DNA from: Siphonodentalium dalli
Taxonomy: Eukaryota > Mollusca > Scaphopoda > Gadilida > Siphonodentaliidae
Assembly (NCBI GenBank): GCA_032622095.1
Contig: CP136067.1
Span: 54,537,899 to 54,601,898, forward strand
DNA: 64,000 nt
Direction: 5' to 3'
Below the pieces are notes generated by a model, which had not been told where the DNA came from, did not search any database, and saw nothing but the letters and a program-made list of their open reading frames with translations. Of the stretch, positions 35,401 through 42,357 are shown piece by piece. The first letter of the stretch is position 1. Every line of letters starts with the position of its first letter. A program made the position numbers and the translations under genes.

Positions 35401-36153
35401 TTGTTTTGAATCATTAAAAATTAAATGCTGAAATTCCGGCTCTCAAATGTGAAATCTGGCTCCCAAATTTGCCATATAGGCTTGTAAACTGGCTCCTGAA
35501 ATCTTATAGCTAGGTCGGTCCCTGTGGTCATTGTCTAACTGGTTTTTTCTCTGGCCCACAAAAAGTTGATATATTCATATACACTGAAAATTAACCTTAA
35601 AGGGGTACTAGTACTGTACACTAAATCGGGCAATTTATCATTATGCTTTAATGCTCAACAGAATATATGCAACAAATGAATGAATTTGACCCATGGATTA
35701 ATTAGTGCAAAATACACTCATGCGCTCTATGAATGATGCAAACAACATGGTAATTATAATGAAAATGAATTTATGACTCCAGCCATTTATTCACTTTCAT
35801 TATTACATATAATTACCATGTTTATATTTGCATCGTTCATAGAGCACATGAGTGTATATTGCACTAATCCATGGTTCAAATTCATTCATTTGTTGCATAT
35901 ATATTCTGTTGAGTTTAAAAAGAGATGGTCTCATAAATGGCCAGAGTACCCCTTTTCATACTACATGTAGTATGTATCAAAAAGTCACAGAAAAATCCCA
36001 GCTGTTTACAATTTTTCACACAGAAGTAAGACAAACGCTCTTTGTATGCCTTTGAATAAGCGCAGGACCCTATTTGATTATCATTTTACAACTTACTGCA
36101 CCAGTTGACGTCTTCTCTTGAGGTTTTGTTAACTGTGCAGTCGCCATGATGAT
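5398..36153 (-). CDS. HORMAD1: HORMAD1/2-like meiotic HORMA-domain gene, first six coding exons (3' part outside window)
   Basis: Six minus-strand exons join in consistent phase (0,1,0,0,0,2) to about 136 codons. Introns measure about 4.84 kb, 300 bp, 21.8 kb, 616 bp and 2.79 kb. The product starts MATAQL, as vertebrate HORMAD1 does, then gives [63 protein letters not shown] and [12 protein letters not shown], in the order found in the N-terminal half of HORMAD1/Hop1 HORMA domains. Known role of the family: these proteins sit on unsynapsed meiotic chromosome axes, promote double-strand breaks and homologue pairing, and are removed at synapsis. The remaining HORMA core, safety belt and C-terminal closure motif must lie left of position 1. 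HORMAD1 and HORMAD2 cannot be told apart here; invertebrates often have a single copy. No frameshift or stop is seen. Confidence 0.9.
5640..6063. repeat. Inverted repeat (5650-5910) plus 91-bp direct duplication
   Basis: CTGCTTTCACAGACCTG near 5660 pairs with CAGGTCTGTGAAAGCAG near 5890, and the arms continue inward through GTTTCGAACCAT/ATGGTTTGAAAC to a GTTAAACGCAA/GCGTTTAACTG centre. The right end, from CATGAGCTGCAGG to TGTATGGACTT, is duplicated in tandem at about 5880-5970 and 5971-6060. Probably an old palindromic MITE. Confidence 0.6.
6132..6246. mobile_element. CAGCCCTC-family MITE, degraded copy
   Basis: Carries the family core (AATTGGCTACAGCAATCAGC ... CAATCTGAATTATGAGGG) but has lost the 5' terminus. 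One of ten copies in the window; the two best-preserved carry 6-bp target duplications. Confidence 0.7.
6470..7200. repeat. Four ~161-bp tandem units ending in GACGGACGG
   Basis: CCCATATTCGAAC recurs at about 6571, 6732, 6893 and 7054, with TTATCATCCGGAAACCAG between units. The block ends in CCGGACGGACAAACTGACGC and GGACGGACGG at 7155-7188. Confidence 0.8.
7263..7630. mobile_element. MITE with ~90-bp near-perfect inverted repeats
   Basis: The left arm runs from TTAAAAAAGTGCTAACAT through GGGTTTATGAGCTCAACAAG to AGAAAAGTCCATCGA. The right arm, starting TCGATGGACTTTTC, mirrors it almost base for base to ATGTTAGCACTTTTTTTAAA. The loop is about 180 bp. Such arm identity indicates a recent insertion or arm conversion. 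Target duplication not resolved. Confidence 0.75.
7740..7885. repeat. GACGGA-tailed repeat end with CCCCCGAA hairpin
   Basis: GACGGATGGACACCG is followed by AGTCCCCCCGAA...TTCGGGGGACA, the same terminal arrangement as at 3960-4040. It abuts the next MITE. Confidence 0.6.
7886..8029. mobile_element. CAGCCCTC-family MITE with internal duplication
   Basis: Starts within the family terminus (ATAATTGGCTACGGCAATCA) and ends GAATTAAGAGGGCTG. The segment CAATTTGTTGAAGCAAATTG is duplicated in tandem. It faces the copy at 8137-8230. Confidence 0.8.
8137..8230. mobile_element. CAGCCCTC-family MITE, 6-bp TSD CAAGTC
   Basis: 94 bp from CAGCCCTCTTAATTCAG to CCGATTATGAGGGCTG, flanked by CAAGTC at 8131-8136 and 8231-8236. 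It sits 14 bp intronic of the HORMAD exon 5 donor hexamer. Confidence 0.88.
8257..8283 (-). CDS. HORMAD1: HORMAD exon 5, 27-nt microexon
   Basis: Nine codons, IYVDPEDID, between acceptor TTTTCTTTTGCAG and donor GTAAGT. It matches the (V/I)YTNPEDP block of HORMAD1. A 94-bp MITE with its target-site copy begins only 14 bp beyond the donor hexamer. Confidence 0.9.
8900..8920 (-). CDS. HORMAD1: HORMAD exon 4, 21-nt microexon
   Basis: Seven codons, LRSLIIG, between a good acceptor (TTTGTCTATTTTTCAG) and donor GTGAGT. The peptide fills exactly the seven-residue gap expected between KKY (exon 3) and IYVDPEDID (exon 5), where human HORMAD1 has LRMVVLA. Length, phase and splice sites all agree. The exon is too short for ORF-based gene finders. 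Confidence 0.85.
9275..9916. mobile_element. TA-target transposon, 5'-truncated copy A
   Basis: Matches the right part of the element at 61896-63762 and the inverted left part of the one at 14005-19039, ending ...ATTATTTGGCACACAAGAG then TA. The opposite terminus is missing: similarity stops near 9275. Three TAATAGTACAGGG-type subterminal repeats (read on the minus strand) lie at 9830-9905. Confidence 0.8.
10000..10075 (-). CDS. Possible first coding exon of unknown gene (duplicated at 63846-63921)
   Basis: ATG at 10075 opens 25 codons ([20 protein letters not shown] then NSVLD) plus one base, ending at a consensus donor GTAAGT (9999-9994). The peptide is not recognised. The duplicate at 63.8 kb keeps ATG, frame and donor. 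It is not part of the HORMAD frame. It could be a real exon carried in a duplication or chance; downstream exons were not found. Confidence 0.3.
10156..12122. other. HORMAD intron 3 sequence, no feature but a G25 run
   Basis: No gene or element end recognised. A run of 25 G lies at 11496-11520. GACCACGTT-like words recur at 10620-10710 without clear periodicity. Confidence 0.5.
12125..12284. mobile_element. 160-bp MITE with TA target duplication
   Basis: CAGTAATGCTCTAAGTAATC at the left mirrors GATTACTTAGAGCATTACTG at the right, flanked by TA (12123, 12285). Inverted repeats of about 36 bp. The CAGT terminus and TA target suggest a pogo/Tc1-mariner derivative. Confidence 0.8.
12560..13000. 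repeat. Two diverged ~165-bp direct repeats
   Basis: TTTCCATTCTAGAGTTATCC...TCAGATATCTCAGCCATGG at about 12600-12680 recurs as TTTCCATTCTTCAGTTATCC...CAGATACCTCAGCCATTGG at 12765-12850, with a weaker third unit near 12900. Not recognised. Confidence 0.5.
13550..13835. repeat. Dispersed repeat, pair with 42358-42607
   Basis: From GAGAAGGATCCAGGG through TTGGATTTTCCATATTTTCA to AGTGTCCAGTAC, this ~250-bp block recurs in the same orientation at 42358-42607. A short inverted part appears near 20050-20125. Type unknown. Confidence 0.65.
14968..18157 (-). pseudogene. Pogo/Tigger-like DDE transposase gene, frameshifted and split by a hAT MITE
   Basis: The N-terminus starts at ATG 18157 ([20 protein letters not shown]) and runs to AVCE, where the hAT MITE 17007-17962 interrupts it. 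The frame resumes exactly ([13 protein letters not shown]) after removing the MITE and one TSD copy. Then come a Gly/Lys/Arg-rich linker, a CENPB-like HTH region ([13 protein letters not shown] ... [13 protein letters not shown]) and the first Asp in NSDQMPLHR (~16487). The second is in [10 protein letters not shown] (~16150), the third in [11 protein letters not shown] (~16037), about 36 residues apart. At least five frameshifts or stops fall between 16417 and 15900. The last 311 codons (15903-14968) are an acidic, Ser/Thr-rich C-terminal tail. DDE_1 transposases cut and paste DNA at TA sites; this copy cannot make one. Confidence 0.85.
17007..17962. mobile_element. hAT MITE nested in the DDE transposase gene
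   Basis: 956 bp with perfect 14-bp inverted termini CAGTGTTCGCGCTG / CAGCGCGAACACTG and an 8-bp target duplication CTCACAGA (16999-17006, 17963-17970). The CAG...CTG ends and 8-bp TSD define a hAT element. Subterminal TTAGCCAAAT words repeat at both ends. It contains a G16 run (17281-17296) and a GGGTTTCCCTTTGTAC pair at 17710-17755. No transposase. Confidence 0.93.
19413..19754. mobile_element. TTAA-target MITE (piggyBac-like), copy 2
   Basis: Same termini and internal hairpins as 1457-1832, flanked by TTAA (19409-19412, 19755-19758). The flanks (GGATTTAACTGGA-type sequence and GAAAAAACATGTA) match a MITE-free relative at about 37720-37830, an approximate empty site. Confidence 0.85.
20312..23889. 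mobile_element. Large inverted-repeat element (arms ~1.1 kb), unclassified
   Basis: The outer ends CCAGTGCATTTATGAGAAAA and, complemented, CCAGTGCATTTATGGTTTCA face each other. A third end-like copy starts at 21563. From there to about 22700 the sequence is mirrored by 22800-23889, including TTACAGAACAGAAAAC, GTGCCTCCAAAATT, AATGTGTGTTCCATTGTATG and GGGGTAGG blocks. A diverged single arm is at 56090-57060. Terminal bases and target duplication are not resolved, so the superfamily is unknown. The segment between the outer left end and the left arm holds a CXC-domain pseudogene. Confidence 0.65.
21092..21523 (-). pseudogene. CXC (tesmin/TSO1-like) cysteine-rich protein fragment
   Basis: Minus-strand frame begins [20 protein letters not shown], hits a stop (TAA at 21335-21333), then continues in the same frame through [10 protein letters not shown] and a cysteine array, [19 protein letters not shown] and [15 protein letters not shown], to TAG at 21092. 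Order and wording match the C-terminus of a multicopy invertebrate gene family in which a 'WGW...P' linker precedes a CXC zinc-binding module. The internal stop and shortened linker mark it as a pseudogene. It may have been captured by, or be native to, the surrounding inverted-repeat element. Confidence 0.6.
23894..24385. mobile_element. hAT-like element, TAGGGCTGCAA termini
   Basis: TAGGGCTGCAATGATAC at the left mirrors GTATCGTTGCAGCCCTA at the right (492 bp), with CGATACGTATCG subterminal palindromes. This terminus type is typical of hAT MITEs. No matching target duplication is seen, perhaps because the left flank is the end of the inverted-repeat element. Confidence 0.65.
24575..24670. 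mobile_element. CAGCCCTC-family MITE, short copy
   Basis: Runs from CAGCCCTCTTAATTCAG to CCAATTATGAGGGCTG. The core CTACGGCAACCGTTTGCC is duplicated. Target duplication not evident. Confidence 0.8.
24671..25186. other. Intron 3 sequence with a weak inverted repeat
   Basis: ATCATGTCTACAAGAAG...CACAAGAACCCC (24857-24900) is loosely mirrored at 24940-24985. The stretch 25140-25194 is the beginning of the GGGGACCTCATTC repeat that continues at 29994. Confidence 0.4.
25944..29587 (+). mobile_element. Inner hAT element, copy 1 (3.64 kb)
   Basis: Perfect 14-bp inverted termini CAGACATGTCAACC / GGTTGACATGTCTG with 8-bp duplication GTCGCAAT (25936-25943, 29588-29595). The 5' end has CTCCCGAT subterminal repeats, the 3' end TCTCCCTAT repeats. 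It encodes the C-terminal part of a hAT transposase. From 27210 to 29500 I see no coding sequence, only AT-rich DNA and two related blocks around ACACGTGGTTT at 27500 and 27950. Confidence 0.92.
26395..27203 (+). pseudogene. hAT transposase C-terminal region, one frameshift
   Basis: Homology with the copy at 31965-32774 starts at [15 protein letters not shown] and runs through [25 protein letters not shown], the DEYW motif and the hATC dimerisation signature [17 protein letters not shown]. After an A7 run (about 27027-27033) the frame shifts by one base, and the tail ([20 protein letters not shown] ... [10 protein letters not shown]) continues in another frame to the stop at 27203. The N-terminal BED finger and catalytic first half are absent. 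Because of the frameshift it is probably inactive. Confidence 0.88.
29994..30465. repeat. Two ~245-bp tandem units (GGGGACCTCATTCTGC)
   Basis: CTTCTGGGAAGTAT, TATATCCCCTAATTTGCA, GAGGTGACAAATGGGTGAAC and GAGACCTAAGCAGAATGAGG recur in order at about 30000-30240 and 30250-30460. The left end of this array was separated to 25140-25194 by the outer hAT insertion. Lies in HORMAD intron 3. Confidence 0.75.
30711..30811 (-). CDS. HORMAD1: HORMAD exon 3
   Basis: 101 nt between acceptor CTTGTTTTAG and donor GTGAGT. It encodes (D)[17 protein letters not shown] followed by [16 protein letters not shown], which aligns directly with the KILRED...CPG...KW..GCYDAL.KKY block of vertebrate HORMAD1. It ends in phase 0, and the next exon is 21.8 kb away. 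Confidence 0.94.
30865..30970. mobile_element. CAGCCCTC-family MITE, 3'-truncated
   Basis: Starts CAGCCCTCATAATTGGCTAC and ends inside the family at GAAGCCAAATAAT, without the AAGAGGGCTG terminus. It lies in HORMAD intron 2/3 sequence 54 bp beyond the exon 3 acceptor, within the 300-bp intron 2. Confidence 0.75.
31112..31256 (-). CDS. HORMAD1: HORMAD exon 2 (N-terminal HORMA segment)
   Basis: 145 nt between acceptor TTACATTTCAG and donor GTAAGT: 48 codons plus one base. It encodes [14 protein letters not shown], then the first HORMA helix and the [20 protein letters not shown] motif shared with HORMAD proteins. It joins exon 3 through a split GAT (Asp) codon. Confidence 0.92.
31711..33306 (-). 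mobile_element. Inner-hAT family, copy 2 (1.60 kb, internally deleted)
   Basis: Ends CAGACTTGTTTACT / GGTAAACAAGTCTG, with 8-bp duplication GTCATGGG (31703-31710, 33307-33314). The transposase 5' side is at the right, with CTCCCGAT-type subterminal repeats as in copy 1. Termini differ from copy 1 at three or four of 14 positions. It lies in HORMAD intron 1. Confidence 0.92.
31965..32774 (-). pseudogene. hAT transposase C-terminal ORF (269 codons, intact frame)
   Basis: An uninterrupted frame from [20 protein letters not shown] to the stop at 31965. It carries the same blocks as copy 1: [24 protein letters not shown], and [20 protein letters not shown] with the conserved hATC residues. Upstream, in a different frame, a 25-codon N-terminus (ATG at 32857: [19 protein letters not shown] then IRYFNQ) runs straight into it. 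The BED finger and RNase H-like catalytic half are missing, so this is a deletion product. The frame itself is better preserved than in copy 1. It might still make a dimerisation fragment; that is inference. Confidence 0.85.
33315..34171. other. HORMAD intron 1 sequence with one solitary hAT-like end
   Basis: The stretch CCAGACTTTCAAAACTCTGT ... GAACCCTG near 33865-33896, complemented, begins CAGGGTTCATACAGAG like a hAT terminus. No partner end was found. Otherwise nothing recognised. Confidence 0.4.
34172..34287. mobile_element. CAGCCCTC-family MITE
   Basis: CAGCCCTCATACATGTAAAT to CTGAATTACGAGGGCTG. Flanks (AGTATC / CATATC) are only partly alike, so the target duplication has decayed or is absent. 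Confidence 0.78.
34521..35524. mobile_element. 1.0-kb element, CAGGGAC termini, TGGTC duplication
   Basis: CAGGGACAGACCTAGC at the left mirrors GCTAGGTCGGTCCCTG at the right. Flanks share TGGTC (34516-34520, 35525-35529). The termini look hAT-like, but five base pairs fit a 5-bp-TSD hAT subgroup or another superfamily. CTGGCTCC words occur near the right end and CCAGTCGCC near the left. No transposase. Confidence 0.7.
35600..35960. mobile_element. Palindromic MITE with GGGGTACT/AGTACCCC ends
   Basis: The arms mirror around 35780: AATATATGCAACAAATGAAT pairs with ATTCATTTGTTGCATATATA, and CATGGTAATTATAATGA with CATATAATTACCATG. A relative at 44850-46075 was opened by the CCTAGG-rich element. 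Lies in HORMAD intron 1. Confidence 0.65.
36097..36153 (-). CDS. HORMAD1: HORMAD exon with start codon
   Basis: The exon follows a strong acceptor (pyrimidine tract then CCCACAG) and begins with six untranslated bases before ATG at 36147-36145. It encodes [17 protein letters not shown] in 51 nt and ends in phase 0 at GTAAGT (36096-36091). The acceptor just before the ATG means at least one 5' untranslated exon and the promoter lie at higher coordinates; I could not place them. Confidence 0.88.
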
Positions 36154-37498
36154 CTGTGGGAGAAAAAAAGATATTGAGGGACACTGTGGAGCAAATTGAG
36201 GTCAAAATAACAGATTTCCAATTTTGATACATTTGTTCCAACTAAAATTCTGCTTTTCTATAATATAGAAGTACACCAGGTGGAAGGCCTGATGCAGTCA
36301 ATCACACGGGACATTTTGGGCCCAAATATTGCATTGCAAGAAAAATAGTAACTTAACAGGGGACAAAATTTGGGGTAAACAAAAACGTTATGCAGGGACA
36401 TATCTCGGCCAGTTTTCATACATTAAAAAAAATTTTGTTCCTATTCAGGTCCCAGTTCATATCATAACAAAATGCAAAACATTTATATATTTATATATAT
36501 TGACATAAGACATTTATGTTTACAAAGAGATTTAAGTTTAACAGTTGGAATCATATTGTAAAGTAGGTTTGGCTTCATCTATCTTTCACATGTGAAAACT
36601 TCAAAAGTTTGAGTTCAGGTTTGTTACCATTCAGCCTTCAGACTACAGTATTTCAATCAAATTCAAGTGAAATTTCACAATACAGTACGGGAACAATGAC
36701 AATTTGATCAAATCAATCTGGTTATCAGGTGGGATCTCATAATACCAAATGAATAATTAACATAGAGATTAGTACTAATCAGCCCCTCATAATTGGCTAC
36801 GGCAATCAGCAGTGCCAAAGCCATTTGCTGAAGCAAAATGGGCCATGGCAATGGGTTGCCGTAGCAAATTGCAGAAGCCAAACAATCTGAATTAAAAGGG
36901 CTGCCCCGACCAACAGCAGGGGGGGGGGGGGGGGGGGCACCCCTCCCGAACCTCCCCCGATCAGGCCTTCGGGATATGCTTTTGGCATATCATTTCCCGA
37001 AAATCCCTGGATCCTTCACGGTTATGGTGATCCAATTACAAATAAAGAGAGCGGATATGGTTTGTTAGCAGTCATCTGACCTACTAGTACTGGCCTCAAA
37101 ATGCACCTACACTAATTATTTTTTTGTCCTTGGCCTTTATCTACTGCCTGCTATACACATACTACTAGTAGTATGTATTGCAATGCATCATGGCACGGTA
37201 GGTATGTATACAGATATTATAAACAGCACTTGTTTTTTTTTGGTCATTTTTATTTCAGTGCTGATAATGCAATATGTCATGAGCTAAAATTTAATGTGAC
37301 ATACCAAAATACCACTATTTATCACTCGTCCTGAAGTAAGTCCATGTCAACACTTCAAAGCTATAGGCTGGTCTCTGTAATTATAACTTTACAACAAAAA
37401 TTGTCCCCCCCCCCTACTTGTACCTACCCACAATCCGACATATGTGGAGAAATTTGGGTAGGCTTACTGCAAACATAGATATTTTAAATAGTGGCCGA
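36154..37498. other. Sequence upstream of the HORMAD start exon
   Basis: By the acceptor at 36154-36156 this is intronic. It holds one MITE (36780-36903), a G run at 36920-36937 and a C run near 37407. No 5' untranslated exon or promoter could be recognised. Confidence 0.45.
36780..36903. mobile_element. CAGCCCTC-family MITE
   Basis: CAGCCCCTCATAATTGGC to AATCTGAATTAAAAGGGCTG, 124 bp, full length. No clear target duplication. Confidence 0.8.
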
Positions 37499-37903
37499 CT
37501 CTTGGGATCGAAATAAACATAAGGGGTGGAATATTACAGGGGGAAATGTCCTCCAAATTAAATAATAGTACAGGGGTGAAATAATGGATGCATTTCTCAA
37601 CATAATCTTTGTTTAGCGCTACAAGAACTAAGAAAATATGTGTTGGCCTATACTAGTATCTGATTCTTGATATTCAATTTACATCACATTGAAGTGGTTT
37701 GTATATGAAAAGCGCTTAAAGCCAGGGCTCGATTTAACTGGATTCGTATTGCAATTTATGATGCAAGTTCCAATTTCTGCAAACCAATTTACAATGAAAA
37801 AACATGTAAAATATTGGTAGGGAATAGTCCAATACTGTACAAAATCTACCCAGCGCTGCAAAATGCTATACAAATTTAAAACAACAAATCGACCCCTGCT
37901 TAA

Positions 37904-38970
37904 CTCTTTCACTGCCACTCAGCACCACAGACGGATTCCCCACTGCCAAGCATACAATGGATAGAATACATTAAGGGTGTATAATAAGTAACATAGGGTA
38001 TCTCAAGTATCGCTTGGAATAATGTGTTGAAACTTCATACGTGACTAGACATTGCAAGTTCATAACAACTCACGCCACCACCATAGAGGTCACGTGACCT
38101 TGGTTTACACACTAATGTCTGTGTTTGATGCCTATTCATGCATATATGGGTATATATGGGTGCTATCGAAGCAGAAAATTGCCAGAAATGGGTCATTCTC
38201 AACATTTATTTCTCACGTTAGTTGTCATCTTTCAGGGAGGGACCCATACCCGTACAAAATGTGCTATATATATACCCAAATTTTAATAGGTCACGTGACC
38301 GTGGTGATTACCATGAACCTATGCGTGAGTGGTCACATATACCATGTACACACATGTATAGGTGCGGGTATTGTATTAACATTTCAATATATCGTAAATG
38401 TCTGACATCTGTTGTTGGACCATATAGACATGTTGATATGTTGGAGCCACATAGGCCACCTCAAATTGGTCACGTGACCTTGGTGGCCATCTTGGATCTA
38501 CATATAACACTAGTATGGCCGTATGTTTTGGTTATTTTCCGACTTCATCATGTTATAAGCATTTGATGAACATATCATATTGGGTAGGTTGTTGTATTTG
38601 AGTTTCCATTTTATATTATTGGTAAAAATGTGATAGCTAGAGATATATACACACGTGACCTATGAAAAGACCACGTGACCATGACGTCACCAAGTGCTCT
38701 TATATAACGATTCGTGTTATATAGTCCTATATACAGAGAATGCCTCTTATCTGCACAATCTCACACGTTTCCTAGTGTTATATAGTCTGGAACTTATAAA
38801 AATGTCATGTATGTGCCCATCACTGGAACTCATATGCCTCATATTCACTGTACGACCATATTTACACCACATGTACCCGTCCTGCTGTCAGGATGTACCC
38901 GATTTCGACTCAAGTCGCTATCGGCAGTGTATGGGTAATTCGACTGTAGTCGCGATCGGCAGTGAAAGAG
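37904..38970. mobile_element. TTAA-target element with GGTCACGTGACC palindromes
   Basis: 1067 bp between TTAA copies (37900-37903, 38971-38974). Termini CTCTTTCACTGCC / GGCAGTGAAAGAG. The right end carries two ATCGGCAGTG copies. GGTCACGTGACC or a half-site variant occurs at about 38088, 38290, 38468, 38653 and 38671. No transposase recognised; piggyBac- or Kolobok-like by target only. Confidence 0.8.
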
Positions 38971-39049
38971 TTAAAGCAATCATTGGGAATTAAATTAAAA
39001 CAATAACAGGGACCCAAATAAGCAGCATACAGGGGAGATTTTTACTTGA

Positions 39050-39432
39050 AATATAATAAGAGTAGTACACGTATGTTTATAATAAGAGTAGTACACGTAT
39101 GTTTATAATAAGAGTAGTACACGTATGTTTATAATAAGAGTAGTACACGTATGTTTATAATAAGAGTAGTACACGTATGTTTAATATAATAAGAGTAGCA
39201 CACGTATGTTTAATATAATAAGAGTAGTACACGTATGTTTATAATAAGAGTAGTACACGTATGTTTATAATAAGAGTAGTACACGTATGTTTATAATAAG
39301 AGTAGTACACGTATGTTTATAATAAGAGTAGTACATGTATGTTTATAATAAGAGTAGTACACGTATGTTTATAAATATAATAATAGTACACGTATGTTTA
39401 TAAATATAATAAGAGTAGTACACGTATGTTTA
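39050..39432. repeat. 26-bp tandem array, about 14-15 copies
   Basis: Unit AGTAGTACACGTATGTTTAT + AATAAG, nearly perfect, with two 3-4-bp insertions near 39180-39240 and near 39375. It is an expansion of the terminal CATACGTG/TTTAT motif of the enclosing TA-target element and stops at that element's end. Confidence 0.92.
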
Positions 39433-39760
39433 TTTGGATCCCGGGAGTACAGTAGGCTAATTAACACGCACTGTGATTGGATAAAAAGTTCATTCACCCT
39501 TACTACTAGTATTGGTGCTACATGGTGAACAGAAAATTGGGCCTTCCAGAATCTGATTTGCATGAACTATTGTAGTATTGAACAAGAGGGGAACAAAAAT
39601 GTCTGTTTACCCCAAGTTTCTTACCCAGATCTAATATTCACATACCAGTAAATCATTCATCAATTTCAAGATTATTTTTAAATGATAATGATTCATTCAT
39701 GATCGAAAATTTTGGGATTGGTGATTTGCTCATTTATTCACATTAATTAGAAATTTTTCA

Positions 39761-40560
39761 CAATAGAGACCTTTTCGCAAAATCACGAATACGATTACTC
39801 TTGAGTGCCTAATAAACATACATGTCCGATTATTAAAATCGAGGTAAAATTCCCACCTGTACGATCGTTATATGGTCCTGTACGTTTATTAAATTAACCA
39901 AAAGAAATAATTCACCAATCTTAAATTGTGTTATTCATAGATAAATGAACTCTTGAGACTTGATTGTTGACAGTGATCAGCACAAAGTAGATTCACAGAC
40001 CTGGCTATCCATCGAAACTACTTCTGTCCCATGGCATCAGTAAACCAGTCAGATGGTGCGTTTTGTTGGGATGTATCTATGGTACTAATATTTCCAGTTT
40101 ACGTTTATTCCGCCCTGTACTATTATTCAGTTACGCGGCATTTTCCAACCTGTACTATTATTCCACCCTGTACTTTTATTAGGCACTCAAGATAACGGAT
40201 ATGGAAATATCCTGCCAGTCTACAGCCAAAATTCTATCTTTACACACGGGGGTTGTTATGTGAGACGAAATATACTCCATGCAGTTTAATTATGTGCAGA
40301 TGTGTTAAGGATGTGCCATTGGTCCTGCTTGGGGACGCCCTAACATTATCCGTGTGGTGTATTACACACGGATAAGAACATGGAATCTGAAAGAGACACA
40401 CATTACTTTTTCCATCAAATATATGTGTAACTGAATATAGTGGGGCATTTGCCGTCTCACCAAATACCCATCGTAGGTAAATTGTATTGGTGTCAACCTT
40501 ACTAGGACAATATATCCTATCCGTAATCGTAATAGTGATTTTTGCGAAAGGTCTCTATTG
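39761..40560. mobile_element. MITE with CAATAGAGACCTTT ends, split by a TA-target element
   Basis: CAATAGAGACCTTTTCGCAA at the left mirrors TTTGCGAAAGGTCTCTATTG at the right. The target duplication is not clear. The inner element 39798-40192 entered the left arm, so the arm reads ACGATTA-[insert]-TAACGGATA against TACGATTACGGATA in the other arm. Confidence 0.7.
39798..40192. mobile_element. TA-target family, 395-bp non-autonomous copy
   Basis: CTCTTGAGTGCCTAATAAAC / (complement) TCTTGAGTGCCTAATAAAAG, flanked by TA (39796, 40193). Subterminal CTGTACTATTATT repeats at 40105-40180 match copies A and C. Confidence 0.82.
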
Positions 40561-40812
40561 AATCATTGTGACAAAACTGATAGCAATTAAAAATAAATTT
40601 GAATATTATTCTCAATTCTTTACTTGAATGAGTAATGCAAAATGCAATACTGAATTTGAATATGAATATTTGCAATGATAAATGATGTGAATATTCTCAT
40701 TATCACCACAATGTGATACTTCACAATCAGTCAGTCATGGAATGCAATCACAGTTGACTTGTTGGAAATTCTTATAAAAATCAACCGATAAAGAGATTGA
40801 ATGATACTTGTA

Positions 40813-41550
40813 CTCTTGGGCTCCAAATAAACGTGCAGACCCAAATAATGGTGCAGGGGGGGACTTTCATTGAAAATTAATAAACGTGCAGACCCAAATA
40901 ATAGTGCAGGGGCGAATTTCCAGCAAATGTTTATAAAGTTAACAATGAGGACGTGAAATTTTAATATTTTATACATAACTCGGCAAGCTTTTTCTTCTCC
41001 GCAAGATTATATATATTTTTTTTTGGACAAAAAGTGTCCGCCATGTTTAAATTCTCACGGGGAAACAACAACAATTTTTACAGAAATTCCCTAAAGACAG
41101 TGCGTAAAGAGGCCCCGATATTTTATTCTACATGCGGGGAGGGGAAATGTGTATTCTGGAAGAACATGGTGCGTCCCCCTGATAATGAGATAATCCTAAC
41201 AATCACGTGCGCGAAAGTAATGGATACTCGGCTCGGATGCGACCACTTTCAAATGAATGTGGGAAGGTAAACACCTGGCTCACCCTGCTATTTTCATTTT
41301 TGGGAATTCCTCTCAAGCGAGTGACGTATTGACTATAATAACTGTCAAACTGTTTACCTAAATTTGAAGTGAAAACATGTTTTACGGTGGTATAACTTTC
41401 ACTTTGTTGATGAATTTGACGGTTCACTTTTGGTACAAATTATTTTACTGAAAAATAAATAAACGTGCAGACCCAAATAAGCAGCGTACAGGGGGGAATT
41501 TTCCTCCTGAAATAATAAACGTGCATGCACGTTTATTTGGAGCCCGAGAG
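40813..41550. mobile_element. TA-target family, 738-bp non-autonomous copy
   Basis: CTCTTGGGCTCCAAATAAAC / GTTTATTTGGAGCCCGAGAG with TA flanks (40811, 41551). Subterminal GTGCAGACCCAAATAA repeats: two at the left, one at the right. No coding region recognised inside. Confidence 0.85.
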
Positions 41551-41958
41551 TAAGTGTGTGAACTGGTTTAGTGATATACCAATTATCGGTATCGGCTATA
41601 TTAATATCAGACCAATATATATGAGGTATCGGCAAAATATAGTCTCCCGGCCAACCGATATCCTTTGTGAACGTTGTGACACCAATTCCTACTTTAATAT
41701 TGAAGGGAATTTCCAGAAAAATAGCTACTATTTTACGTGCTGGTAAGCTTCTCTGACATACGCCGAAATGGTGATATACCCATGCTGACAACATTGACAG
41801 GGGACTGCTGGTACACTCATAGTACACTCATGACCCAAATAGACATTATAAAATGTACCATAATACATGCGCTTAATGAATTAAAAGATAAACTTACAGT
41901 ATACAATTATTGCGAGTGCTGAGTAGCACATGTTGAAAGCGAATAACTGACACCCCTG

Positions 41959-42087
41959 CAGCCCTCATAATTGGCTACGGCAATCAGCAATGCCGAAGTC
42001 ATTTTTGCTGAAGCAAACTGGGCCACGGCAAAGGGTTGCCGTACATAGCATAATGCCGAAGCCAAACTCCATGAATTAAGAGGACTG
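41959..42087. mobile_element. CAGCCCTC-family MITE
   Basis: CAGCCCTCATAATTGGCTAC to ATGAATTAAGAGGACTG. Flanks CCCCTG / TCCCTG are a probable 6-bp target duplication with one difference. Confidence 0.82.
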
Positions 42088-42357
42088 TCCCTGACGTTTG
42101 TGAGAGAATGGAATCTTCTTATGACTGATATGTACCATTCAGTCGCCACCATTTATTCACGAGGGTGTGGAATTGAACAAACACAACATAATAGGTTTGC
42201 CAGTTTAACAGTACATCAAACGCGCTAAATCACCAAGGCCCGGAAACTTGCGACAATTTTTTATTACATGTTTCGGGCCAGAAAGATCATGTGACATGTG
42301 TTAGCAACATTTAATTAACTGCATGTGCTTTTGATTCGAATTTATTGACGTTCTGGT

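Larger units (their letters stand above)
37499..39447. mobile_element. TA-target family member containing a TTAA element and a 26-bp array
   Basis: The left end CTCTTGGGATCGAAATAAAC and, complemented, the right end CTCCCGGGATCCAAATAAAC match the CTCTTGGGCTCCAAATAAAC subgroup. TA follows the right end; the left flank is GA. Subterminal AATAATAGTACAGGGG occurs at 37563-37578. About half of its length is a nested TTAA element. Confidence 0.65.

Noticed and set aside
39050-39432. CRISPR-like array (regular 26-bp repeats)
   Set aside because: Repeats are contiguous with no unique spacers, and the setting is eukaryotic.
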